Assembly: GCF_003096715.1 (NCBI RefSeq)
Contig: NZ_QEOL01000009.1
Coordinates: forward strand, 62,001-126,000
Source of the DNA: Paraburkholderia silvatlantica
GTDB taxonomy: Bacteria > Pseudomonadota > Gammaproteobacteria > Burkholderiales > Burkholderiaceae
Direction of reading: 5' to 3'
DNA length: 64,000 bases
The position numbers were made by a program, and so were the translations under genes. The notes beneath the pieces are model-generated. The model was not told the origin of the DNA and searched no databases. It was given only the letters and a program-made list of their open reading frames with translations. The number at the start of each line of letters is the position of its first letter. Within the stretch, counting starts at the first letter, position 1. Below are positions 9,307 through 17,584 of this stretch, one piece after another.

Positions 9307-10704
9307 TCAGACGGCCGCGCGCTGGCGCAGCGCGGCGCGCACGTCGGCGGCGTCGAGCACGTCGTCGAGGGTTTGGCGCACGCGGCGGAACATCTCGGCG
9401 CATTCGTCCTCGCTCAGACACAGCGCGGGCGCGAAGCCGAGGATGTTGTCGCCGAACGCACGGAACACCACGCCGTTGCGATAGGCGGCCTGCGCGATGC
9501 GGCCCGGCAGCTTCAGCGAGGCGTCGAACGGCGCGCGAGCCGTTTTGTCGGCGACCAGTTCGAGTGCGCCGAGCAGACCGCGATGGCGCGAATCGCCGGC
9601 GAGCGGATGGTCGAGCAGCGCGTCGAGGCCCGCCGCGAACTGCGGCGCTCGCGCGGCGGCGTTGGCGAGCAGCCCCCCTTCGTGATAGAGGCGAATGACT
9701 TCGAGGCCGATCGCCGCGCTGACCGGATGCGCGGAGTAGGTCTGACCGTGGCCGACCGGCGCGTCGGGCGGCGCCGCTTCGGCGATCGCCGAATAGATCG
9801 CCTCGCTCATCAGCACCGCCCCCATCGGCGCGTAACCGGCGGTCAGCCCCTTCGCGATCGTCATCAGATCCGGCTCGACGTTTTCGTCCTGACACGCGAA
9901 CAGCGGACCCGTACGCCCGAATCCGGTGATCACTTCATCGGCGACGAACAGGATGCCGAGCCGCTCGCACGCGTCGCGCATCGCCCTCAGCCACCCGCGC
10001 GGCGGGACTATCACGCCGCCCGAACCCTGGATCGGTTCGCAAAAGAACGCGGCGACGTTGTGCGCGCCGCCGAGTGCTTCGACCTTGTTTTCGAGCGCTT
10101 TCACCGACGCGGCGATGATCGCCTGTGGATCGTCGGGCGTCGCGCTGCGGTACGGATACGGCGACGGAATGTGATGCTGGTTGCCAAGCGGCAGATCGAA
10201 GTTGCGGTGAAACGCGGGCAGCGCAGTGAGACCCGAGCCGAACGACGACGAGCCGTGATAGCCGCGCTCGAGCGCGATGAAGTGCTTTTTCCGCGGCTTG
10301 CCGAGTGCATTGTAGTAATGCGTGATGAAACGCACCGCCGAATCGACCGCATCCGATCCGCCGAGCGAAAAGTACACGCGCGTCAGCGACTTCGGCGCGA
10401 GCGACACGAGCTTGTCCGCCAGTTCGATCGCGGGTTCGGAGCCGAAGTGGAAATAGCCGGTGGCGTACGGCAGTTTCGCCATCTGTCTGCTCGCCGCCTC
10501 GACGATGCTTTGCTGGCCGTAACCGGTGTTCACGCACCACAAGCCCGCGAAGGCGTCGAGCAGTTCGTTGCCGTCGGCGTCGCGCAGCCACACGCCCTTG
10601 CCCGATTCCAGGATCGTAACGCCACGCGCTTCGTGCGCGCGATAGTCGACCACCGGATGAATCAGATGTCGACGGTCGGATTCTACGAGATCGTGCTGGT
10701 TCAT
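9307..10704 (-). CDS. Class III aminotransferase, PLP-dependent (second copy)
   Basis: Aminotransferase of 465 residues, paralogous to but clearly different from the one at 6395-7759. It carries LDAFAGLWCVNTGYG, FSLGGSDAVDSAVRF, the PLP Asp in FVADEVITGFGRTG and the active-site Lys in TIAKGLTAGYAPMGA. A caggaaaac ribosome site precedes the ATG. The gene is 31 bp upstream of gabD and 57 bp downstream of the FAD oxidoreductase, so all are probably co-transcribed. Two omega-aminotransferases in one run suggest either two amine substrates or two steps of a diamine pathway. Specificity cannot be assigned by eye. Confidence 0.95.
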   Translation of the reverse strand: MNQHDLVESDRRHLIHPVVDYRAHEARGVTILESGKGVWLRDADGNELLDAFAGLWCVNTGYGQQSIVEAASRQMAKLPYATGYFHFGSEPAIELADKLVSLAPKSLTRVYFSLGGSDAVDSAVRFITHYYNALGKPRKKHFIALERGYHGSSSFGSGLTALPAFHRNFDLPLGNQHHIPSPYPYRSATPDDPQAIIAASVKALENKVEALGGAHNVAAFFCEPIQGSGGVIVPPRGWLRAMRDACERLGILFVADEVITGFGRTGPLFACQDENVEPDLMTIAKGLTAGYAPMGAVLMSEAIYSAIAEAAPPDAPVGHGQTYSAHPVSAAIGLEVIRLYHEGGLLANAAARAPQFAAGLDALLDHPLAGDSRHRGLLGALELVADKTARAPFDASLKLPGRIAQAAYRNGVVFRAFGDNILGFAPALCLSEDECAEMFRRVRQTLDDVLDAADVRAALRQRAAV

Positions 10705-10761
10705 AAGTTTTCCTGAAATGGCAGACGCGAGACGCGCATCCGGGGCCTCGCGGGTTGATCG

Positions 10762-12060
10762 TCAGTAGATGATGTTCGGCGCGAGCGTTTCTCCCGTCAT
10801 GAAACGCCGATGTGCCAGGTGTTTCAGATCGTCGGACATCCTGCCCGTCGCGATCGCCTCGGCCAGCATGCGCCCCGCGCCGAGCGCACTGCTGAAGCCG
10901 TGTCCGCTGAAACCCGTACAGAGATACACGCCGGGATGCTCGCTGCACTCGGAGACCACCGGAATGCCGTCGGGCGTGTTGTCGATCGCCCCGCCCCACG
11001 CGATATCGACTTTCGACGGATCGAACTGCGGAAACACCTTCTGCGCCTCGTCGTACGCCGATCGCACCAGCGACAAATCCGGCGCCGGATCGAGCACGCG
11101 ATTGCGCACGAAAGGCGATCGTCCGAGATGCAGGTAGCTGAACTCGTTCCACAGCTGCCGGAAGAACTCGCCGCCGAACCGCACCTTGATGCTGTTGCGG
11201 CGGCTCGCATAAAGCCCTTTGAAACGCATGCCGTAGCGCAGGCTGTTGGGCACCACGTGGACAGTGCCGCGCCCGCTCTTCGCGAGGGTATAGCCGCCGT
11301 CGGCCCGCTCGCGCAAGGCGAATTCCGGCGTTTTCAGCGGCCCGTTGAATGCGAGCCGGATGTCGCTGCATGACTTCGACGCAGACGAATACACATTGAG
11401 CGTCGGCAGCACGATCTTGTGCTTCAGGCAAAACAGCGACGACCACGCGCCGGCAGCGATCACGACCGCATCGGCGCGCACGCGGCCACGCTCGGTTTCG
11501 ATGCCCGCGACGCGCCCGCCTTCGATCAGCAGATCGTTGACGGCGCAGTGCTGCAGGATCGATACGCCTTGCACGGCGGCGCGCTGCGCGAGTAATGGAA
11601 TCGCGCACGACGGATCGGCGTAACCGTCGTCGAAGGTGCGTACGCCGCCGATCCACGGCTCGCCGCCATCGGCGTAGACGCGATTGGCCTGCTCGCGCGA
11701 CAGCATCTCGGCGGCGACGCCGCTTCTGCGCGCGAAATCGAACCAGGCCTGCCAACCCGCCAGTTCCGCTTCGCTGCGTGTGACGAAGGTGATGCCGGTC
11801 TTGCGGAAACCCACGTCCGCGCCGATTTCGTCGGCCAGACCGGTCCAGCGCTCGACGCTCAGTTTCGCCATGCCGAGTTCGCGCAGATCGCGGCCAAGCG
11901 TGCGGCACCAACCCCAGTTGCGGCTGCTCTGCTCGGCGGCAACGCGGCCTTTTTCGAACAGCGCGACGCGCTTGCCGAGCCGGTTGAGTTCGTAGGCGGT
12001 CGCCACACCCGCCGCGCCGCCGCCGATCACCGCGACGTCGACGTGCCTGGGCAACGTCAT
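10762..12060 (-). CDS. FAD-dependent amine/amino-acid oxidoreductase (DAO family)
   Basis: Flavoenzyme of 432 residues with an N-terminal ADP-binding Rossmann motif (VAVIGGGAAGVATAYEL), ending with the second FAD contact (YLCTGFSGHGFSSALGAG). It belongs to the DadA, glycine oxidase and sarcosine oxidase superfamily that oxidises secondary or primary amines and amino acids. I chose the ATG at 12060; a GTG at 12093 would add 11 residues and has a weak upstream agagg, so the start is uncertain. It is the first gene of the - strand run to 5514. It is divergent from a binding-protein gene, with two copies of the CCATATCAAAAAG motif in between. A cytosolic or membrane-associated location is likely. 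Confidence 0.92.
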   Translation of the reverse strand: MTLPRHVDVAVIGGGAAGVATAYELNRLGKRVALFEKGRVAAEQSSRNWGWCRTLGRDLRELGMAKLSVERWTGLADEIGADVGFRKTGITFVTRSEAELAGWQAWFDFARRSGVAAEMLSREQANRVYADGGEPWIGGVRTFDDGYADPSCAIPLLAQRAAVQGVSILQHCAVNDLLIEGGRVAGIETERGRVRADAVVIAAGAWSSLFCLKHKIVLPTLNVYSSASKSCSDIRLAFNGPLKTPEFALRERADGGYTLAKSGRGTVHVVPNSLRYGMRFKGLYASRRNSIKVRFGGEFFRQLWNEFSYLHLGRSPFVRNRVLDPAPDLSLVRSAYDEAQKVFPQFDPSKVDIAWGGAIDNTPDGIPVVSECSEHPGVYLCTGFSGHGFSSALGAGRMLAEAIATGRMSDDLKHLAHRRFMTGETLAPNIIY

Positions 12061-12199
12061 GTCGGTGTCGATTTTCAATAACGGTTGTTTCACTTTCGAG
12101 CGGGACCTCTGGAAAATGCGTGCAGTAGAACGTTGAAGTGAGGTCGTAGTGTAGGAACCCATGTTCGCGATGACAAATTCACAAATATTCGGAGGACAT

Positions 12200-12214
12200 C
12201 CTTTTTTGATATGG
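12200..12214 (-). promoter_or_regulatory. Operator candidate, CCATATCAAAAAG motif copy 1
   Basis: On the - strand this reads CCATATCAAAAAAGG. It matches the copies at 12289, 21164 and 22109. It lies about 140 bp upstream of the FAD oxidoreductase start. Confidence 0.45.
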
Positions 12215-12288
12215 TGAGCGCCGCGCGAAACCCGGCACGTCGACGTCGAGTTCGCGCGACACGGACGTGGCGCGTTCGCTCGCGCAAG

Positions 12289-12304
12289 CCCATATCAAAA
12301 AGCG
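12289..12304 (+). promoter_or_regulatory. Operator candidate, CCATATCAAAAAG motif copy 2
   Basis: The + strand reads CCCATATCAAAAAGCG. It forms a 12-bp inverted repeat with copy 1 across a spacer of about 75 bp. It lies about 145 bp upstream of the substrate-binding protein start. Confidence 0.45.
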
Positions 12305-12448
12305 ATTGGGGGTCAAAAATGGCGCATTTGAGTCCGCTACGGATCCGTCAATAAAATGGATCGCAGAGCGACCGGATCAGCGGATCGTGCGACGCACGAC
12401 ATTTCGTGCCGCGAGCTCGTTGATCACCAGAGACAGGAGGACAACATC

Positions 12449-13975
12449 ATGAAAACCAGCAGAAGAGATTTCCTCTCGATGTTCGCGGCAGCAGGCGTGG
12501 CAAGCGCCCTGCCGGGTATCGCAGCGGCGGACGAGGCGCCGCGCAAGGGCGGCAACGTGCGCATGGCGGTGCAGAACGGGTCTGTGTCAGACACGCTCGA
12601 TCCGGCCAAGGGCGCACATTCGGGCGACTGGACCAAGCAGTTCTGCGTGTTCAACGCGCTCACCGAGTTTAACGGCACACTGAGCGCCAGCAACGCGCTC
12701 GCCGACAAGCTGGAAAGCACCGACGGCAGCAACTGGCACATCGTGCTCAAGCAGGGCGTGCATTTCCACGACGGTGCCGAGATGACCAGCGAGGACGTTG
12801 TTTATTCGCTCGCGCGTCACAAGGATCCGGCCAACGCATCGAAGGCTTTCGCGATCGCGAGCGAGTTCAAGGAGATCAAGGCCGCCGGTAAATACGAAGT
12901 GGCGCTGGTGCTCGAGCGACCGAACTTCGATCTGCCGTCGGTGCTCGGCAGCAGCTATTTCCTGATCGTGAAGAACAACACGAAGGACTTCGCCAAGCCG
13001 GCCGGCACGGGTCCGTTCATCGTCGACAGCTTCACGCCGGGCGGCAAGTTCGCGGCCAAACGCAATCCGAACTACTGGAAATCAGGCCTGCCGTATCTCG
13101 ACACCGTCGAAATCATCGGCGTGCCGGACAACGCGGCGCGCGTGAACGCGGTGCTGGCGGGCGACATCGACATCTGTTCGCTGGTCGATCATCGCTACGC
13201 CGCGCAGGTGAAGGGCCATCAGAACGTGCAACTGGTGGCCAACAAGCTCGGCATCTACACCGACCTGATCTTGCGTCAGGACAATCCGATCACCGGCAAC
13301 GCCGATTTCGTCTCGGCGGTGCGTTATCTGCAGGATCGCAAGCGGATGGTGAGCGACGTGATGCAGACGTATGGCGTGATCGCCAACGATCATCCGGTCG
13401 CACCATGGGACCCATACTTCCTCGAAGGCCTGCCGCAGCGGCAGTTCGATCTCGACAAGGCGAAGTTCCACATCAAGAAGAGCGGCTGCGCCGGCCAGTC
13501 GATGGAGATTTTCTGCCAGCCGGGCATCGCGTCGTCCGTCGAGGGCGCACAGTTCCTGCAGAGCTTCGGCGCTCAGGCGGGCTTCAATTTCGTGGTGCGC
13601 CAGGTGCCGACCGACGGTTACTGGTCGACGTACTGGACCAAGCGTCCGATCACCTACGGCTCGATCTCGAACCGGCCGAACGTCGGCATGATCTTCGAGC
13701 TGTTCTACTCGTCAAAATCGCCGACCAACGAAGCGCGCTGGAAGGATCCGAAGCTCGATCAGCTGCTCGATTCGGCGCGCGCGGAAGGCGACTTCAACAA
13801 GCGCAAGGCGATCTACGGCGACATGCAGACGCTGGTCCACGACAGTTCGGGCACCGTCGTGCCGGTGTTCGACGTGATTCTCGACGGCGTATCGAAGAAA
13901 GTCCGCGGCTACAAGTCGAACCCGTCTGGCATGAACATGGGCTACCGGTTCGCCGAAGCGGTCTGGCGCGCCTGA
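12449..13975 (+). CDS. ABC transporter substrate-binding protein, peptide/opine type (family 5)
   Basis: Periplasmic binding protein of 508 residues of the DppA/OppA/NikA type. The ATG at 12449 follows an ideal caggagg site and gives a twin-arginine-like signal (SRRDFLSMFAAAGVASALPG) with cleavage near AAADEAP. Family landmarks are DTLDPAKGAHSGDW, the WHIVLKQGVHFHDGAEMTSEDVVYS region (only partly quoted: FHDGAEMTSEDVVYSLARHK) and RNPNYWKSGLPYLD. It should deliver ligand to the permease and ATPase genes at 14042-17503. Those genes lie on the opposite strand and converge with it, which is unusual for such a transporter. A strong terminator follows the gene. Confidence 0.94.
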   Translation: MKTSRRDFLSMFAAAGVASALPGIAAADEAPRKGGNVRMAVQNGSVSDTLDPAKGAHSGDWTKQFCVFNALTEFNGTLSASNALADKLESTDGSNWHIVLKQGVHFHDGAEMTSEDVVYSLARHKDPANASKAFAIASEFKEIKAAGKYEVALVLERPNFDLPSVLGSSYFLIVKNNTKDFAKPAGTGPFIVDSFTPGGKFAAKRNPNYWKSGLPYLDTVEIIGVPDNAARVNAVLAGDIDICSLVDHRYAAQVKGHQNVQLVANKLGIYTDLILRQDNPITGNADFVSAVRYLQDRKRMVSDVMQTYGVIANDHPVAPWDPYFLEGLPQRQFDLDKAKFHIKKSGCAGQSMEIFCQPGIASSVEGAQFLQSFGAQAGFNFVVRQVPTDGYWSTYWTKRPITYGSISNRPNVGMIFELFYSSKSPTNEARWKDPKLDQLLDSARAEGDFNKRKAIYGDMQTLVHDSSGTVVPVFDVILDGVSKKVRGYKSNPSGMNMGYRFAEAVWRA

Positions 13976-14001
13976 TTTTTGAGCCTTTCTGCAGGTGCTA
14001 T

Positions 14002-14033
14002 CGCCGTTCAGTCGTGAGGCTGAACGGCGTTTT
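14002..14033 (+). terminator. Rho-independent terminator after the binding-protein gene
   Basis: A perfect 10-bp stem (CGCCGTTCAG / CTGAACGGCG) with an 8-base loop is followed by TTTT. It lies 26 bp past the stop of the + strand gene and just before the convergent ATPase stop. Orientation of the T-tract fits the + strand. Confidence 0.85.
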
Positions 14034-14041
14034 AACACGCT

Positions 14042-15691
14042 TCACGCCTTCGCGCGCAGCGCCGTTTCCTCCAGCCAGTTCGCACGCATTTCGGGAACCG
14101 AATCGATCAGCAGCGACGTGTACGGATGGCGCGGCTGGCTGAACAGCGCGCTGCGATTGCAGGCATCGACTTTCTGGCCTTTGAACAGCACGACGATATC
14201 GTCGCAGATCGAGCGCACCGTCGAGAGATCGTGGCTGATGAAGAGATACGACATGTTCAGCTCGTGACGCAGCTCGACCAGCAGATCGAGAATCGCCGCG
14301 CCGACGACGGTATCGAGCGCCGACGTCACTTCGTCGCAAATGATCAGTTCAGGCTCGGCGGCGAGCGCGCGCGCCAGATTCACGCGCTGCTTCTGCCCGC
14401 CCGACAGCTCGGCGGGACGCCGCCGCGCGATCGAGGCCGGCAGCTTCACCAGATCGAGCAGACGGGCAATGCGCGCCGGCACTTCGCTCGGCGCGCAGCG
14501 CTCGAACAACCGAAGCGGCCGCGCGAGGATCGTGCCGACGTCCTGAGCCGGATTGAGCACCTTGTCCGCGCTCTGGAACACCAGCTGGATGCAGCGATAC
14601 AGATCGCGATCGCGTTTCGCATGCGTACCGGGCAGCGGCTTGCCGACAAAGCGGATGTCGCCCTTCGCCGGCGCGAGCAGCCCGGCAATCACATACGCGA
14701 GCGTCGATTTGCCCGACCCCGATTCGCCGATCACGCCGAGCGTGGTGCCGCGCCGCAAGGTCAGATTGATGTCGTCGAGCACGCGCACCGCGGGCATGCC
14801 CGCGCGGTCGCGCTCGCCGTAACCCGCGACCAGGTCGCTGATTTCGAGCAGCGGCGGCTGTTTGAGCGCCTGGTCGGCGTCGGCTTCGGTCAGGCGGCAC
14901 GACGGCTCGGCGGCGGCCATCAGACTGCGCGTGTAAGGATGCGCGGGCGCCTCGATGATCTGCTCGAGCGCGCCCTCTTCCTGGATTTCGCCGTTGCGCA
15001 ACACCAGCACGCGATCGGCGATCTGCGCGACCACCGCGAGATCGTGCGACACGTACACCGCGCTGATATGGAATTCCTCTATCGCGCGCTTGAACGCGCG
15101 CAGCACTTCGATCTGCGTGGTCACGTCGAGCGCGGTGGTCGGTTCGTCGAACACCACCACTTCCGGATCCGACATCAGCGCCATTGCCGCCATCAGGCGC
15201 TGCAGCTGGCCGCCCGAGACCTGATGCGGATAGCGCTCGCCGATGGTGTCCGGCGACGGCAGCGCGAGCGCGCGAAACAGTCTGACCGCCTTCGTGCGTG
15301 CATCCTTTCGACTCATCAGACGGCGCACGCACACGCCCTCGATCACCTGATCGATAATGCGCAGCGCCGGATTGAACGACGCCGACGCGCTCTGCGCGAC
15401 ATACGCGACGCGCCGGCCGCGCAGATCGCGCAGGGCCGCCGGCGAGGCCGTCAGCACGTCGGTCCCGCCGACGCCGACGTGGCCGCCCGCGATCCGGCAG
15501 CCGCGCCGCGCATAGCCGAGCAGCGTCAGCGCGATGGTCGTCTTGCCCGAGCCGGATTCGCCGATCAGCGCCAGCACTTCGCCGCGCTGGATCGAGAAGC
15601 TCACGTCCTTGACGATCGGCACTTCGTTGCCGTCGTCACCGCATGCGACTACCTGCAGATTCGAAACTTGCACCAGACGTTCCGTCGACAT
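14042..15691 (-). CDS. Dipeptide-type ABC transporter ATPase, fused DppD-DppF
   Basis: Cytosolic ATPase of 549 residues with two complete nucleotide-binding domains. Domain 1 has Walker A GESGSGKTT, signature VSGGQLQR and Walker B VVVFDEPTTALD. Domain 2 has Walker A GESGSGKST, signature LSGGQKQR and LIICDEVTSALD. In many systems these are two genes (DppD and DppF), so this is a fusion. The ATG at 15691 begins MSTERLVQVSNLQVV and is separated by 2 bp from the permease stop. It powers uptake by the permeases 15694-17503 with the binding protein at 12449. The domain 2 Walker B lacks the usual Pro (DEV instead of DEP), which is common in this subfamily. Confidence 0.95.
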   Translation of the reverse strand: MSTERLVQVSNLQVVACGDDGNEVPIVKDVSFSIQRGEVLALIGESGSGKTTIALTLLGYARRGCRIAGGHVGVGGTDVLTASPAALRDLRGRRVAYVAQSASASFNPALRIIDQVIEGVCVRRLMSRKDARTKAVRLFRALALPSPDTIGERYPHQVSGGQLQRLMAAMALMSDPEVVVFDEPTTALDVTTQIEVLRAFKRAIEEFHISAVYVSHDLAVVAQIADRVLVLRNGEIQEEGALEQIIEAPAHPYTRSLMAAAEPSCRLTEADADQALKQPPLLEISDLVAGYGERDRAGMPAVRVLDDINLTLRRGTTLGVIGESGSGKSTLAYVIAGLLAPAKGDIRFVGKPLPGTHAKRDRDLYRCIQLVFQSADKVLNPAQDVGTILARPLRLFERCAPSEVPARIARLLDLVKLPASIARRRPAELSGGQKQRVNLARALAAEPELIICDEVTSALDTVVGAAILDLLVELRHELNMSYLFISHDLSTVRSICDDIVVLFKGQKVDACNRSALFSQPRHPYTSLLIDSVPEMRANWLEETALRAKA

Positions 15692-15693
15692 GG

Positions 15694-16548
15694 TTACCCC
15701 CTTGCACCGCCGTGCCTGCGCACGGCCAGACTGTCGATCAGAAGGTTCACGCCGATCGTCAAGGTGGCGATCGCGAGCGCCGGCATGATCACCGCCGACG
15801 CACCGGAAGACAGGCCCGACAGGTTCTCGCGCACGAGCGAACCCCAGTCGGCATACGGCGGCTGCACGCCGAGACCGAGAAAACTCAGGCCGCTCAGCAT
15901 CAGCACGTTGTAGACAAAGCGCAGACCGAAGTCGGCGAACATCGGATGGATCATGTTCGGCAGGATTTCGCGGCAGGCGATATGGAACGTGCTTTCGCCG
16001 TTGAGCCGCGCGACCGTCACGTATTCCATCGCGTTGATGCCGACCGCCTGCGAACGCGCGATGCGAAACGCGCCCGGCATGTAGATCACGCCAGCGGTCA
16101 GCACCAGTACGCGCAGATCGGAGCCGTAGATCGCGATCACGAGGAGCGCGAGGATCTTGCTCGGCGTCACCAGCAGCGCATCGACGATGCGACAGACGAT
16201 CTCGTCGAACCAGCCGCCGATCACCGTCGACACCAGCGCGAGCAGCGTGCCGCTCGTGCTCGCGATCAGCGTCGCGGCGAGCGCGAGCCCAATGGAATAA
16301 CGCGCGCCGAACAGAATGCGGCTCAACAGATCGCGGCCGAGGAAATCGGTGCCGAGCGGATAGGCGAGACTGCTCGACGCGAACACCTTGCCGCCGCTCA
16401 TGTCCATCATGCCGTACGGCGCGATGGCTGATCCGAAGATCGCGATGAAGATCCACGCGATCGAAATGATCAGGCCGATGCGCCCGAGTCCGCTCAGCGA
16501 CAGGAAAAAGCGGCCGAAGCGGCGCGGCGAAGAAAGAAGATAAGTCAT
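15694..16548 (-). CDS. Dipeptide-type ABC transporter permease (DppC-like)
   Basis: Inner-membrane permease of 284 residues with about six membrane segments, the second permease of a peptide/nickel-type importer. The N-terminal helix and following loop (AIFGSAIAPYGMMD, YPLGTDFLGRDLLSRILFGA) are typical of DppC/OppC. The EAA loop that contacts the ATPase is VTVARLNGESTFHIACREIL, followed by LPNMIHPMFADFGLRF. The gene is 4 bp from the upstream permease and 2 bp from the ATPase, so translation is likely coupled. The ligand is unknown; the flanking flavoenzymes suggest an amino-acid derivative, opine or peptide. Confidence 0.95.
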   Translation of the reverse strand: MTYLLSSPRRFGRFFLSLSGLGRIGLIISIAWIFIAIFGSAIAPYGMMDMSGGKVFASSSLAYPLGTDFLGRDLLSRILFGARYSIGLALAATLIASTSGTLLALVSTVIGGWFDEIVCRIVDALLVTPSKILALLVIAIYGSDLRVLVLTAGVIYMPGAFRIARSQAVGINAMEYVTVARLNGESTFHIACREILPNMIHPMFADFGLRFVYNVLMLSGLSFLGLGVQPPYADWGSLVRENLSGLSSGASAVIMPALAIATLTIGVNLLIDSLAVRRHGGARG

Positions 16549-16552
16549 GGCA

Positions 16553-17503
16553 TCACCGCAGTTTCGGATTGCAGACGATCGTCACGATGTCCGCTATCAG
16601 TAGCAGAAGCAGATAACAGGTACTGAAAAACAGCACGCAGAACTGCACGATCGGCAGGTCGCGGTTGCTGACCGCATCGACCAGCGTACTTGCGAGGCCC
16701 GGATACGAGAAGATCGCCTCGACGATGATCACGCCGCCGAGCAGATACGACAGGCTCAGCGCCATCGCGTTGACGATCGGCCCGATCGCGTTGGGCAGCG
16801 CATGCCGCAACACCGTGCGCGACGGGCGCAGGCCCTTGAGAACCGTCATCTCAGCGTACGGCGCATCGAGCTGGTTGATCAGCGCAGCGCGCGTCATGCG
16901 CGCCATCTGCGCCACCACCACGCAGCACAGCACCAGTACCGGCAAGCTGTACGACCTGAGGAATTCGCCGACGCTCGATACGTCCGGGTTCACCGATACC
17001 GCCGACACCCAGTGCAGCCTGACCGCGAACAGCAGCACGGCGAGCGTCGCGAGCAGGAATTCGGGCACCGCGACCACCGACATCGTCAGTACGCCGATCA
17101 CGCGGTCGAGCAGCGTACCGCGCACCATCGCCGCGACGATGCCGACCACCAGCGCGATCGGCACCGAGACGGCAGTCGCCGCGCCGGCCAGCATCAGCGT
17201 GTTCGGAATGCGCGCGAGCACGATCGTCCTGACGGGCACCTGCGCCGCGTATGACGTGCCAAAATTGCCGTGCAGCAATGCGCCGAGCCACATGAAAAAG
17301 CGCAGCACGAGCGGCTCGTCGAGACCCAGCTGCTTGCGCAGCATCGCCACCGTTTCGGGCGTGGCGTACTGGTCCAACGCCATCTGGGCCGCGTCGCCGG
17401 GCAAGAGGCTCGCCATGAAGAACACCAGGCCGGAAACCAGAAACAGCGTGAGCGCACCTATTGCGATACGACGGCTTACCATACGCAGCACGACACCATT
17501 CAT
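16553..17503 (-). CDS. Dipeptide-type ABC transporter permease (DppB-like)
   Basis: Inner-membrane permease of 316 residues, first permease of the importer. It starts at the ATG 17503, which has a gaggtga ribosome site at suitable spacing; a GTG one codon earlier is less likely. DppB features include the N-terminal helix with a long periplasmic loop (FFMASLLPGDAAQMALDQYA, DEPLVLRFFMWLGALLHGNF) and the EAA loop MTVLKGLRPSRTVLRHALPN. It lies 81 bp downstream of the FAD oxidoreductase at 17585. The whole ALDH-HAD-oxidoreductase-transporter set may be one transcript. Confidence 0.94.
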   Translation of the reverse strand: MNGVVLRMVSRRIAIGALTLFLVSGLVFFMASLLPGDAAQMALDQYATPETVAMLRKQLGLDEPLVLRFFMWLGALLHGNFGTSYAAQVPVRTIVLARIPNTLMLAGAATAVSVPIALVVGIVAAMVRGTLLDRVIGVLTMSVVAVPEFLLATLAVLLFAVRLHWVSAVSVNPDVSSVGEFLRSYSLPVLVLCCVVVAQMARMTRAALINQLDAPYAEMTVLKGLRPSRTVLRHALPNAIGPIVNAMALSLSYLLGGVIIVEAIFSYPGLASTLVDAVSNRDLPIVQFCVLFFSTCYLLLLLIADIVTIVCNPKLR

Positions 17504-17584
17504 CACTCACCTCGGTATGCAAAAACGCCGATCCGGCTCGCGACATGCCGAGCCGGATCGCTCCCGGTCAACGCGGCCGGGCAA

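Larger units (their letters stand above)
12061..12448. promoter_or_regulatory. Divergent regulatory region with paired operator motif
   Basis: This 388-bp gene-free region separates the FAD oxidoreductase (-) from the substrate-binding protein (+). It holds two copies of a CCATATCAAAAAG motif in opposite orientation (12200-12214 and 12289-12303), about 90 bp apart. It also has a strong ribosome site (caggagg, 12434-12440) for the + gene. No promoter boxes of clear quality were found by eye. The arrangement suggests one regulator controlling both directions, possibly the LysR protein at 21188. Confidence 0.5.

Noticed and set aside
9935..11911. Long - strand frame overlapping the aminotransferase and FAD oxidoreductase genes
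   Set aside because: It is an out-of-frame shadow of both genes and rich in Arg; no domain was visible.
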